A stretch of DNA of 64,000 nucleotides, taken from Lentinus brumalis. Lineage: Eukaryota; Basidiomycota; Agaricomycetes; Polyporales; Polyporaceae. Positions 12,554 through 23,474 of this stretch are shown piece after piece. The stretch's first letter is position 1, and each line of letters begins with the position of its first letter. The translations under genes were made by a program, and so were the position numbers. The DNA is taken from assembly GCA_001792895.1 (NCBI GenBank), contig MARA01000006.1, positions 868,001 to 932,000 of the forward strand, in the 5' to 3' direction. The notes under the pieces are model-generated. The model was not told where the DNA came from, searched no databases, and worked only from the letters and a program-made list of their open reading frames with translations.

Positions 12554-14613
12554 GTCCTGTGCGAGCTCCGAGTCCGAGTCCTGTAACGCGGATATCATCG
12601 CGGTGCGGAAGAGGACCACTTATATATGTGTACCAATCAGTTGAACTTGTACAGTCGTACGATGGACCAGGAGCGTACATAGATAGACAAAGATGTATCT
12701 AGATTGTAGACTTACGTGAAAGACTCCGAGTCTGAGTGACTAAGTACTTGACGCTTGCCGTTTCGGAGCGCTGCGATCGCCCGCCACCTTCCACACGCCA
12801 TACGACTTGATCTTGTCCTTCGCTCCTTATACTGATACTGCCGGAGAGCCAGACCCTGAGGTCAGTCTTGTAGGTTTGCAGATAAGTACACCGTCGGAGC
12901 AGTATCAACTTACAATGCCACGTGGACCGGATCAGTTTGAAGGCGCCACACGTACGCTCGGGCAGAAAAGTTTTGTGACTTGCAAGTTGCACTTACATCC
13001 AGCGCGGTGAGGAAGAACCGCGATCGCAGCACACGCACAGAGGACCGCTCGGTCTCTCTTCCTCAGCTGCGGGAAAGTCCCCGGAGACGCAGTCCACGTC
13101 CTCGCCCTCCATGGAAAGCACCGCCCTCAAGCACGGCGGGCGGGCCTGCGATGGCTGGTGCCCTTCTCTCTCCCCCCGTCTTCGTGCGAGGGAGTGCTCG
13201 GCCCAGCCAGGACTGCTGCCTGCGGTACCCCTTGCGATCTGCGCGAAGAGACGAGCGCGTTCGTCTTGCCGGGGGTGTTGCTGGTGACTGTTGCTCATAG
13301 ACACAGTTATGCGGTTGTGGGCTTCGTGCCCAGGAACACAATGGGGCTTACTCTCCTCCACCGCGCCGTCCTTGTGACGCGTATTTTTTGTCCTCTCGAA
13401 CGCTCGTCGTTCGCTTTTCGCGTGGTCTGGGAAGGGTTTGGGTAGGGTTGGCGGAATGTGGGATGAGACGCGTCGTTCGGTCTGAGGTTTCACGTACGTA
13501 CGTCTCTTCAACCTTTAACGTTCGCTATATATGATGCATTCTTCATGAATTTCTTCAAGGAGATACCTCCTCCACCGGAGGGGGGCGTGCTCCAGAATAT
13601 GACACCCCTGATATTATACATCTTCTCCCGCTCTTGCTGTGCAACTTTAAGCTGACATCGTCCACAGGTCGAGTCTGTCGTATCTTGTACCAGAGCATCG
13701 TCACGGAATCCAGGACCTGCGGAGTCACATGAGGACTGTCCTATCACCACCGGTGCCACCTGTCTGTCGCTCGTCGTGCCTCCAGAATTCACCGTGCCGT
13801 GCCTCTCGTTGTCACTGGCCCTTGCTGGTATCCGTGTTCTGTCTCGTACGCGTATGCGTGAGATTCACATTGACATGGCGCCGACATGTGTCGTTTCTGA
13901 TCATTGTTGACATCAATCGAGCAGATGTCCCCGTGGCAGAAGGCGCAGACTCGGAACAGACTTGCATATTGCACTTTGCTCCGCTTGGCGATCTTGAAGC
14001 TTCTATCCTGATGGGCGGCGAGCGACCAAGGCGCGTCCGAGGGACCCAAGCGTGGGTGTCAAGTCCCAAATGAGACGAGAAGTATGTGCAAATGCTCATA
14101 CTAGAACGCCAGATCTGGTGAGGGCGTCGCTGTAGTCGACCGGGCTTCTGCTAACAGAAGACAGCTCCGGCCTTGCGAGTTATTCGGAAGTTGGAACGCT
14201 GACTTGAACGTCATGCAGGGGATGCTCCTGCTTCCATAGCGATTGGATAGGGCTGGATGCTGGCCTCAAACGGCTCCCATGAGTCATGACAAATGCTTTG
14301 TCCGGCCGAGGTATGTCAAATTATTATTTCGGTGTCTCTCATTCAAACGAATGTCGTCACTCCGCCGCAGACTACCGGCTTTAGTCAAACCTCCTGCCGT
14401 CAAGGATTTCCAGCTGGGCCGAAACATCCGAGACAGCATTGACATAGCCGATCCGTTCATTCAATTCCTCTGGGACGTTGATCACGGTGCTACGCCAAGT
14501 GGGCCGACAATGGTTGTCATTTTCCGCAGGATATAAGCAATACTAGCTTGGAGCCATCAAGAGCCAAATCAACCATCCTCAATCCCCGTCATACCATCGC
14601 ACAGACGAGAAAG
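12554..14613. other. Spacer between the two terpene cyclase copies
   Basis: Two kilobases with no confident gene. A possible minus-strand gene starts at an ATG near 13304 (MSNSHQQ...), has a TATATA box at about 13526-13532, and shows good donor sites (GTAAGTG near 13008, GTAAGTTG near 12913) and a plausible acceptor near 12859. Its predicted product is low-complexity and no frame is clearly favoured, so I do not annotate it as a CDS. The last 90 bases hold the promoter of copy B. Confidence 0.3.
14531..14537 (+). promoter_or_regulatory. TATA-like element of terpene cyclase B
   Basis: ATATAAG lies 77-83 bases upstream of the ATG at 14614, the same spacing as the TATA-like element before copy A. 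It supports the chosen start. Confidence 0.45.
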
Positions 14614-16233
14614 ATGTTTCTCAAGCGCGGCTACACCGACTTCATCTTTGACATCTCGGACGTCCTCGTCTCCTGGCCCTCCGACCTCACCTGTCCTATT
14701 GACCGGAAACTCCTGCGCTCCTGCCTAGTCTCGCGGACGTGGTATCGCTACGAGTCAGGTAGCATATCAAAGGAGGAATGCTTCCAGCTGCTCTCCAAGC
14801 AATTCTCCCACGAACCAGCTATCCTCGACAAGGCGTGGACACATGTATCACACGCACTCCGTCCAAACGACGAGATGATCGCGCTCATCAAGGAGCTGAA
14901 GGCGGCCGCTCCTGGCAAGGCGCGCGTGTATGGCGCATTCAATGTCTCAGCGCCAGACTACGAGTATTTCCGCTCGAGGACAGACTTAGATTGGTCCATC
15001 TTCGACGCAGTCTTCACCTCACACGAGCTCGGAATACGCCTGCCGAACCCAGGCTTCTTCAAGCGTCTCCCTGAATCCACTGTAGTACCCGGGGCACGAA
15101 GATCGTCTACGGGAACACCGTCTATGTTGGGCATGACGCCGACGACGTCGTGACGGCAAGGTCCTTCGGCATGCATGGCGTCCTTTTAGCAAACTTCAGC
15201 GACGCAAGGCGCGAGCTCCGGAATCTCGTCGGTGACCCAGTCAAGCGAGGCTGGGAGTACCTGCGGGCAAATGCTGGAAAGCTTGCTTGCGACGCGGATA
15301 GACCCGGGGTCTCCATACTGGAGAACTTCGGGCAGCTGCTCATCCTAGAGGCCACGGGCGACAGGTACGTGAGAAGCTTAACCTTGAGAAGCCTCGCATT
15401 GATCCGGATGCCAGGAGTCTCGTGTCACTGACAGAACCAACCCGGTATTGGAACTACTTCCAAGGTTCGTCGTCCGTGCTGCTTCGTATTGAGAGCTGTG
15501 CCTGAGCGTCCCTCAGGGAAGGGAATCCTCACACACGAGAACTTCCCGGACGACCTCGATACTACCGCGCTGGGACTCGTGACTATGAAGCCCCCGAAAG
15601 AGCACGTACACTCCCTCATGGATGAGATGCTCACGTACCTCAGCGAAGACGGCCTACCATACGTGAGTCAATGTCCCATCTTTCTTGTTTACATTCGACT
15701 GACCGTCCACATAGACCTACTTCGACCGCGAAATGCCCCGTCTGGACACGGTAGTCGCCGTCAATGTCCTTCACCTCTTCTACACCCACGGCCGAGGACA
15801 CGAGCTTCCCGGTGCCCTCGATTACGTGCATGCTTTTCTCAAGAACCGAGCGTATATCGACGGCACTCGCTACTACTTCCGCGAGTGCGTCCTCTACTTC
15901 ATCGGGCGGCTCCTTGAGACGTCCGATGACGCACACCTCCACGAGGTGCTCGAGGACCTCCTTCGGGAGCGCGTGAAGGAGCTCATCGGGGCCCCCGGCG
16001 ACGCGATTGCGCTCGCGTTCCGCGTCGTGACCTGCGCGAGCCTGGGCGTCAAGAACGAGATTGACATGCGTAACTTGCTTCCGCTCCAGCAGGAGGATGG
16101 CGGGTGGGAGATTGGGTGGATCTACAAGTACGGTATTTCGGGGATGAAGATCGGGAGTCGCGGATACACGACCGCAATGGCGATCAAAGCCATTGAGGAC
16201 CTGGACAAGCTGCGAGCGAAGGACAGCTCGTAA
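14614..16233 (+). CDS. HAD-type terpene cyclase fusion, copy B (one frameshift)
   Basis: A tandem paralogue of copy A with the same exon plan: 14614-15364, 15415-15464, 15517-15662, 15715-16233. Exons 2, 3 and 4 have exactly the same lengths as in copy A (50, 146 and 519 bases). The HAD domain starts FIFDISDVLVSW (Asp13). The cyclase motif is PDDLDTTA and the QW-like motif LQQEDGGWEIGW. Differences from A: HAD motif II reads YGAFNVS, so the usual Ser/Thr is Phe; two residues are missing in motif IV (VYVGHDADDVV). As written, the first exon breaks frame at about 15089-15092, in a run of four G; one more G restores the frame (KIVYGNTVYVG) and gives 488 residues. All else is open, so this is either a recent pseudogene or a base-calling error. 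Function as for copy A: probable class II cyclisation of farnesyl diphosphate. Confidence 0.85.
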
Positions 16234-16485
16234 GATGTAGCTGAGGCAGACCCCAGGAGCGGGGGCGCTGTGTTCAGATTGACTTGCAGTTGGCTAGGAT
16301 GATCGTACGAATAGATTAGACAAGTATGTCGAGTGGTATCATTACATATGTATGTATGGTGTTTCGTGAGTGTTCGTGAGTATATATGCCTAATAGGCTG
16401 TCCGCATTGCAAGCATCGGGCGCGTCTATAGATCACCGCAGAAAATGCAGTGAAGAGGAAACAACAGCCCGAAGCCCACCGATAC

Positions 16486-18900
16486 TTACATAACTGGAGT
16501 CTCACTCTGCACCTTCTCTCCCTCCTCACGTTTCGCTTCCTCTTCCCGCGCACCCCGCAGTCGCTCTTTCTCCAGCTTGTCCGTGTCTCGGATGTTCGAC
16601 AGGAAGAGGGTCGCGAAGACCGACAGCCCCGCCCACGGCACAAGCGAGATGAAACTCCACCGTGAGCCCTGCTGGAACGCGTTTTTGACGGCAGTCTGCA
16701 CGTCGGGCGGCAGCGAGTCGATGCTTTGCAAGGATGAGATACCGGATGTGAGCCCGTTGGCGAGCAGTCCGGCGTCAGCGGCCGAAAGGCTGCCGGAGGT
16801 GATCATGCTGGTGATGATGGAGTTGACCTTCGCGTTGAGGACGGCGCCGCATTGGGCGAGACCCACCGTACCGCCGAGGGCGCGGCTCTATGAGTTTGGG
16901 AGAGACGGGTCAGAGGGTATGCCAATATCTTATGGAGGGAGGAGACGTACGAAGAGACCGAGCGCAGAGACGACTGCGACGCGGCTCTCCGGTTGAGAGA
17001 AGCGGCAGTGGATCGCGAGTGGACCGATTGACATGCCCACGCCGACGCCAGCCATGACGAGGAAGCTGCACAAAGCTGTGAGATGCAGGGATCGCATTCT
17101 AGAGATCCGCAGGCTTACCCATCGACGTAGCCCTTGCTGTTGATGTCCATACCGCGCGATATCATCCCCAGTGCTACGGTGATGATGATACTGCCCAGCA
17201 CGATAGGAGGTTTGGGCTGCACGAGACATGTCGGAACTGGTGATCAGGAGGATTGAGAGTATGTCAACGTACCTGTCGCAAGATCTTGAGCAGGGAGATA
17301 GATATGATCGAGCCAGCACCCTGTGTCCCGTATGAGCCCCGCTGTCTTACTTGCTGTCGGATAGATGCGACTCACCAGGCCGGGAGCGAAGTACAACAGC
17401 TGCGTGCCCGCAGCCGTGCCCGTCAAGCCACCCACGATGGTGAAGAAGATGGCGACAAAGTAGAACATGACGATCATGACCATGCCCGAGACGAACATCC
17501 CGTATTGCGCGATGACTAGATCCCGCGACGTGAACAGCTGTAGAGAGATCATCGGGTCCGTGCGCATAAGCGGATTCCGACTCGTCTTCGCGGACTCTTG
17601 CTTGCGCTCCAGAACGTACTCCCAAGCGACCCAAGCGATGTATAGGACGCCCGAGACGACGAAGCACGCGATGACACGCGCGGAGGACCACCCGGCGCTC
17701 GAGCCCCAATTGAGGGCGAGGAGGAGCGTGATGCCTGCACCCATGAAGAGGAAGGCGCCAACCCAGTCGATGCGAAGCAGCTTTTGCGCAAAAGTCTCGT
17801 GGTCGGAATCCTTACCGGGTGTGGATGTGGCCGGGAGAGAGGAGTGGGCGGGCTGTGCACCCTTTGTACGCCCACGGAGAATGAGGAAGGAGAGGACCAT
17901 AGCAATTGCGCAGGCTGGCAGGCTGTGTCGGGTGTGACAAGGTCAGGCGGAGCTACAGGACAGGGCAGGGAGTACGTACTTGATGGCGAAGATCCAACGG
18001 AAGGAGACGGTGGTTAGTGCACCTCCGATCACCGGTCCGACACAGTATCCGATCGTAAAGAGCAGGAATAACATGGTCTGCTGCCAATTGTTGTCGTCGA
18101 GAGACCGGGAGTCTGACATGATTATTCGGACCACCTGCGTGCATATGCGCAGTGAGTATAAATCGTGTCAAACCAAGCTGGACACACGCACCGCCATCAT
18201 GCCCGCTGAACCGATACCCGCAATACCACGCCCAACGAGCATCGTCGGCATGTTTTGACTGCCCGTGCTGATCGCACTGCCAACCAGGAAGAAGGCAAGG
18301 GAAAGCTGGAGCGCCCAGTGTCGGCCCCAGACATCGGCAAGCGAAGCGAAGAGTGGGAGGAACACCGTGGATGTCAGGAGGTAGACAGTGCCGATATAGC
18401 TGTCAAAGTCTGAGTCCGTCGTAACTGCGAGCAGCCGATACAAAGTAGGAAGCTCACCTCTGGAGGTCTAATCGGTTGAACACGGACTAGGACACGGAAG
18501 TTAAGAACAGGATCAGAGAGTAGAATCGCAGAAGACCCACAGCTATGTGTACTTGAGCAGTCGCAACGACTGTATCATATGATAGGAGAGGTGAATGATT
18601 GGACAAAAACATAAATATCGTGAGGGGCGTACCAGTGTAGTCAAGTGTCTCAAAGAACACAGGGAGCACAAGCGCCGCCATGAGCATGAGCTTCCACTTC
18701 ATTGAGGACGAGTGTGATGAGCTCGGCGCGGCTGCAGGTGGTGGTGGTGGAGGCTCGTAGTGAGTAGTCTGGGACTCAGCATCACGGTCCCGCAACGGCG
18801 TGTCGGGAGTATGTGCAGCTGTCGAAGCATTTCCTTCAGCCTCGCGGGCAGCCTTAGCTGCTCTCCGCTTATCTCTGATATACCTGTATGCCAGGATCAT
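16486..18900 (-). CDS. MFS drug/metabolite exporter, DHA2-like (14 helices)
   Basis: Ten exons (18900-18633, 18569-18541, 18486-18458, 18399-18192, 18134-17980, 17922-17376, 17320-17273, 17216-17119, 17065-16951, 16887-16486) give 632 residues. After a basic, Pro-rich cytosolic tail come the family segments ETLDYTVVATAQVHIA in helix 1, FASLADVWGRHWALQ (motif A between helices 2 and 3), VGRGIAGIGSAGM and GYCVGPVIGGAL (motif C-like), then further helices to a charged C-terminus. Such H+ antiporters export toxins, drugs and secondary metabolites at the plasma membrane. An in-frame ATG at 18966 is rejected as the start because a TATATATA box sits directly before it, at 18968-18975; ATG 18900 lies 68 bases downstream of that box. 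The stop TAA overlaps a donor-like GTAAGT, so a further C-terminal exon is possible. It converges on terpene cyclase B with 252 bases between, which suggests export of the terpenoid. Confidence 0.9.
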
Positions 18901-18967
18901 CGCTGGGGAAGGGACGAGGGGAATGGGGAAAAGGGAAAGGGGGAGGCCTCGAGCTCTAGGAATCAAG

Positions 18968-18975
18968 TATATATA
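18968..18975 (-). promoter_or_regulatory. TATA box of the MFS gene
   Basis: TATATATA lies 68 bases before the ATG at 18900 and only 2 bases before the in-frame ATG at 18966. The spacing decides in favour of 18900 as the translation start. Confidence 0.55.
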
Positions 18976-20240
18976 CGCGGGTATGCCAGGAGAGACGTTT
19001 CGATCATGCTACAACATCTCCCGGCGGCAGGAGGCTCGACTGTGGTACATATCCGAGCCAACAGACTGCGCTGCGCGTCTGTCGGGGAAATGGTGGCGTG
19101 GGCTGGCGTGGACCTGGGTCGGGAATGTTTTCGTCAGGTCCTTCGCCAACACGGTACAGACATCGAAATCAAATCGGTACCTTTGTGCGCCTGCAGCCTA
19201 CGGCCTCACTCGGAGCCTCCGGAGATCGGTGGACCCAGCACAAGAGCAGGGCTCTCCATACCGCCGATCGCACTCAAGATGAGACGGTGTGAAGTACACG
19301 TAGTATCGAGTGGCATGGCGTTGAGTGTCTAGTAGCCCGGAGACAAAGGCACAGTGGACTTTCGGACTTGTGTACTGCACATGATGATGCCTCGGGTGCT
19401 GTGGTGGCAGGACGGGTGCGTTGTCGTGGCGGTGCTTCCTCCGTGCTCGCTCGGCTTCGGGTGCGGTTTCTCCGGCGTCTAACCCTGTTTGCGTAGCCAG
19501 TCTGGTCTTCTGGTACCTGTACAGCAAACCTTACTCCGAGCAAGGCATATCGACGGAGCGATACAGAAATGAACTGCGGCCGAATGGCGCGGCTCTATCG
19601 TCACCGCAGTCAATGATCTCCGGAGTCGGAGCCTACAAGTTTTCAACATATCCGGTCCTAGGTTGATTCATGTTTGCCCATCCACGCTTCACGCGCACCA
19701 TGGGCGTGGCAACCTCAAGACAACATCAGAACATGATTTACGCCGCTGGCTGTCCAAGAACGCACGTTGTCATGAATTTGTCTCGCCGCGCGGGACCGGA
19801 GCCCCCATACACACTCACATATACTCACCGAACGGTTATATCGTGGGCCTAAGCCTCCCACGGCCGTCAAGAAACCCTGAAATGCTAACCACTTCTGCTG
19901 CCGTATAAACCTCCGGGCCTGACATCCCCAGGTTATGGGATGTCACATCAACAGGTGCATGGCACGTTGGCGCCTTCTACAGGCAGAGATGGGACCTTGC
20001 AGGAAGACTTGCAAATTAGAGTGAGAGGACTATACGAGCCACATTGACATATCTAAGGTCACAAAGGAAGAGTGAGCAGGACAGCTCCATGACGAAAAGG
20101 TGGTCCTCGTTGCTTACATTGGGTAAGGACGCACACTGTACGCCAAATACCACGCCAGGTTGAGCCCACAGAGGTTATAGGGCAGCGACCGTGTCCACTC
20201 ATGTCGACATCGCCCGATCCCACTCCGACGCATCACGTTC
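18976..20240. other. Intergenic stretch without recognised gene
   Basis: 1.26 kb. No conserved coding frame or splice pattern, no terminal repeats, and nothing suggesting an RNA gene. It probably holds the distal MFS promoter and the 3' region of the small minus-strand gene that ends at 20241. Confidence 0.35.
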
Positions 20241-20511
20241 TTAACTTGAACGAGCCGATCCTCCAGCCTGATACGGGTTGTGATTGTAGTCAGGCTGGTA
20301 CGAGCTTCGTCCTGTGTCCTCGCTTCGTCAGTTGACCGCTGAGATGGTATTCCAGCGGTGGACATACCGGAGGGCGGGGCGACCCATAATGGACATGCCG
20401 CGAGTCTGCACCACGGTCGCGGCGGCGCGGCTTGTAGTCCGGGCCAGTGTCCGCCGACCTCGAGGCATTCTCCGCCTTCTGCTTCTTCAGGTACTTGAAG
20501 AGAAGAAACAT
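20241..20511 (-). CDS. Possible small Tyr/Pro-rich protein
   Basis: ATG at 20511 (MFLLFKYLKKQKAENASRSA) opens a frame to 20368, where a strong donor GTATGTCC follows the codons for SPRPP. With an acceptor at 20319-20320, exon 2 (20318-20241) adds a Tyr/Asn/Pro-rich end (SSYQPDYNHNPYQAGGSARS) and stops at TAA, for 73 residues. A slightly later acceptor (GGACACAG) would give a different, longer C-terminus, so the end is uncertain. Supporting it as a gene: a TATATA box 90-95 bases upstream (20601-20606) and a pyrimidine-rich leader just before the ATG. No family is recognised; the hydrophobic/basic N-terminus followed by a polar tail gives no clear function. Confidence 0.4.
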
Positions 20512-20600
20512 TGCGAGGTGGATGGTAGATGGACGACTAGGAGAGAAGAGCGGGGTACTCGACTTGTAGATGCAGGACCTCTCATACATGCACCTCTCTC

Positions 20601-20606
20601 TATATA
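20601..20606 (-). promoter_or_regulatory. TATA box of the small minus-strand gene
   Basis: TATATA on the minus strand, 90-95 bases before the ATG at 20511, followed by a C/T-rich leader. It is one of the main reasons to believe the small gene is real. Confidence 0.45.
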
Positions 20607-20992
20607 TGCTAGACGGTATGGCAGCTCGCGCCAGACGTGCTATTCCTGATATGAGTGCTGGTGCCAAAAAGCTTTCACGACGACAGGCTTTTTGCTCTTC
20701 GAACATATCCGAGCTCGCGGCCGGCGCCGTTACTGCACGGATATGTTGGACGTCCACGCTTCCCGTCTGCGTCTCCCGGGTCCCGGATGAGTATCCCTGC
20801 AACTATAGGGGCAGTCCAAGATAGGATGGCCGTGCAAAGGCGACGCCCAGCAGAATATTCAGCGAGGCGTTGAACCTACTCACCTGCAAACAATGGATAC
20901 ATGTCCGGTTCTTCTCCGATGGTCTCGGGTACGACGAGAAGGCATCGCACCGCTCCCAAATTTCGTGCACGGGTATCCGAAGGAGATGGGTA

Positions 20993-21781
20993 TCATTGGA
21001 AGACCGTCAGGCCCCTAACGAGCCTGTCGGTGCTCATACGGAAATACTCGTTATCAATCCCGCGCTCTCTCGAGTTCATCTCGACGAGCGGGTTGCGCAC
21101 GACGTACTCGAGGAACGGGCCGGAGTAGATCTGCCGGAGGACGAAGCGGAGCGAGTCCGCGGCCGGGTCGCTCAGTATGACGAACTTGTAGCCCGAGGTC
21201 GTCTCGTAGAGGTGCAGCTTGTACGTCGACGTCTGGTAGTTGACGAACTGCTCGTCCCTGCGGGGGCGGAGGCGTGATACATACAGGAACGCGTGGGCAG
21301 ATGATAGGAGGCGAGGCATGAAAGGGAATGTGGGAAGTGGGACAGAAGAAGAGGATGTACACACTTTCCAGAAAGCTTCCTGATCATGTTCCGCAGCGAG
21401 AGCACAACACCATACACCAGCTTCGCTTCCTCATCGAACGACAACGACGAGGTCGGTGGTGGCGGAATGGGGGCGATTGGGCTTTGCGTCTGTGTCGGAA
21501 GCGGCGTGTGCGGGACGTCGTCGTTGACTGCGACGACGATGCCAGACGACGGCGCGGAGAACGTGTTGCGGTTGCCGTACATCGTGTCGGGGTTGGCTTG
21601 TGGATACACGGGAGCGTAGACCGCCGGCAGCATGCCGCCCTCCACGGCCATCTTCGGGCGGACCGTGCGGTGCCAGTCCTGGTAGTACACGCAGGCACAA
21701 TGTCTGCCGTGCGTCAGTCGATGTCGGTGCAGGATGTCGGGCACCATACCTGTCGAAGATGTACAAGCTGTAGATAGTCAT
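20993..21781 (-). CDS. BET5: TRAPP complex subunit Bet5/TRAPPC1
   Basis: Three exons (21781-21750, 21703-21365, 21257-20993) give 211 residues. The start MTIYSLYIFDRHCACVYYQD is the longin-like first strand typical of Bet5. The last exon carries the family core (STYKLHLYETTSGYKFVILS, then FVLRQIYSGPFLEYVVRNPL). Bet5 is a core subunit of TRAPP, the guanine-nucleotide exchange and tethering complex for Ypt1/Rab1 in ER-to-Golgi traffic. Between the first strand and the core lies an insertion of about 60 residues rich in Pro, Thr and Ser (codons around 21430-21640), longer than in yeast or animal Bet5 as I recall them. A longer in-frame ATG at 21919 exists, but the family starts at MTIYS, so 21781 is preferred. 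The neighbouring genes on this strand are unrelated. Confidence 0.93.
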
Positions 21782-22287
21782 GACAGTTCGAAATTCGCGG
21801 CTGTTCGCAGATGTGTCGTTGCGGAAACCCTCGCGAAGGTGGACGGTTGGCAAAGGTATGTAGTTTGAGAACGTTCCAAGATGGCAGGAGACACAGAAGT
21901 CGTGAACGCCCGTGGGCATGCTCCGAGAAAGTCGGCATAAGGCGCTTCACAGGCCGTTTACGGATCGACGGACCCGGACGGAGACTCTTACGGGATCTTC
22001 GAGTCCATGCCCTGATGCGCGATACTTCGGCCGCAACACACAGCCGTCTCTAAATCCTTTATTCCACTAGGAAGACATCTTGCACAGAGCATTGTTACAC
22101 TGGTAAGAAAGAAAGACTATCCGCTTGCCGAGCAAACACAGTTCGAGGCACATAGAAAAAAGAACAATGAACAGCGACGATCAGCATGGCAGCGCAAGAT
22201 GAAGACGGTCTCGTGAGTCGTGAAGTAACAGTCAACAAGGAATGAACGAAATGTCCGACGGTGAAGGCTCAACAAACAGAGGGCACC
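21782..22287. other. Intergenic region
   Basis: 506 bases between BET5 and the downstream end of the next minus-strand gene. It holds the BET5 promoter and 5' leader; no other element is recognised. Confidence 0.35.
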
Positions 22288-23474
22288 TTACACCTTGATG
22301 TCCTCGAACCGCTCTTTCTCGTGCGGAAGATAGGTGTCAGCCGCGGGGCCGCTGTACTCGGGGATCTTCTCCTCGCGGTCGTTGTAGAGCGGAACACCGG
22401 GTACGTTGTTCACAGGGGCATGATGCGGCTGGCCCTGAGCGTGTCCGGGGCCCATGTAGGGCGTGTAGTAGGACCCAGCGTTCGGATCAATGGGCTGGTT
22501 AACGAGGTACTGCGCAAACCCTGGATGAGCAACGCGAAGACATGCACGAACTTGTCGTACTCACCGGCGGGAGCGTTGCACCCATCTGGAAGGGCGTGAC
22601 CATGGTCGGACGGGGGTACGTGATCATGACATGCTACGACCATGCTATCAGACGTGCTGCGGGACGAGACCAGGTAGAACAAACTTACAAGGGCCTTGCT
22701 GCCGATGCCCGGCATCTTCATGGACCACTGCGGCATTTGAGCACCGGGGCCCTTCATGGCTGCGTCCTCGGCACCAAACTTGGCGAGCATCTGGTTCACT
22801 TGACGCTTGCCCTGGACACCGAGCGGTTACGACGTGCACATGAGAAGAGATGAGGTATACTCACATGCGCCTTCCAGAGGAAGAACGGCAACCATCCGAC
22901 GAGCACTAGACCAAGGAACGTACCGACACTCGCCGCACGTGCCTGCCAGTACCGCTCATCCTGGAAGAAGACCCTGCCGTTGACCTCCTCGACACGATCG
23001 AGCTTCTGTGGAAGGGCGTGGAGGACATAGTAGACGACGATCGGGACGGCGAGAGACGCGCTGTGCGTGCGGCCACTTCGTTGAGCACGAGCGCAGGCAA
23101 TGAATGCACATATGAAAACTCACAGGAGCATGAAGACAGCAAAGATAATCTCGAAACGAGGCTTGAGGTAGCGCGAGCCTTTCGTGAGGACAGCCCGCTG
23201 CCTCGCCACCCAGACGTCCTTGTTGTACTTCGATCGAGAGCGCACATCAGCCACCGGGATCGAACTTTATACGATCACGCAGGCCACTCACGTATTGCTG
23301 GAGCTCGTACGGGACGTCATCGTTCGGAGGCATGTCCTTCGGGAGACGCTACATCGTCTGCGGTCAGTAACGCCACTACGACCACAGTCGACGACAAGAT
23401 CGACGTACCAGAGCGATCGTCTGGGTCGGGTTGACCTCGACACGGACCGTGTAGACCGGCGGGGGCGCTGCCAT
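22288..23474 (-). CDS. Uncharacterised fungal membrane protein
   Basis: Seven exons (23474-23409, 23348-23292, 23227-23124, 23060-22865, 22811-22689, 22585-22565, 22509-22288) close in one frame and give 262 residues. Visible: a short N-terminal region starting MAAPPPVYTV, a charged stretch (DVWVARQRAVLTKG), a first membrane segment across the exon 3-4 junction (FEIIFAVFMLL, then SLAVPIVVYYVLHAL), a soluble loop, a second membrane segment (VGTFLGLVLVGWLPFFLWKA), and a Gly/Pro/Tyr-rich tail with GSYYTPYMGPGHAQG that ends in charged residues. I do not recognise the family. The regular exon phases and compositional order argue for a real, conserved gene, possibly of an organelle membrane. ATG 23474 has a good context (A at -3, G at +4); another ATG three codons earlier is equally possible. 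Confidence 0.75.

Noticed and set aside
18901..18966. ATG at 18966 as the MFS start
   Set aside because: A TATATATA box lies 2 bases upstream of it, so transcription almost certainly begins after this ATG; the in-frame ATG at 18900 fits better.
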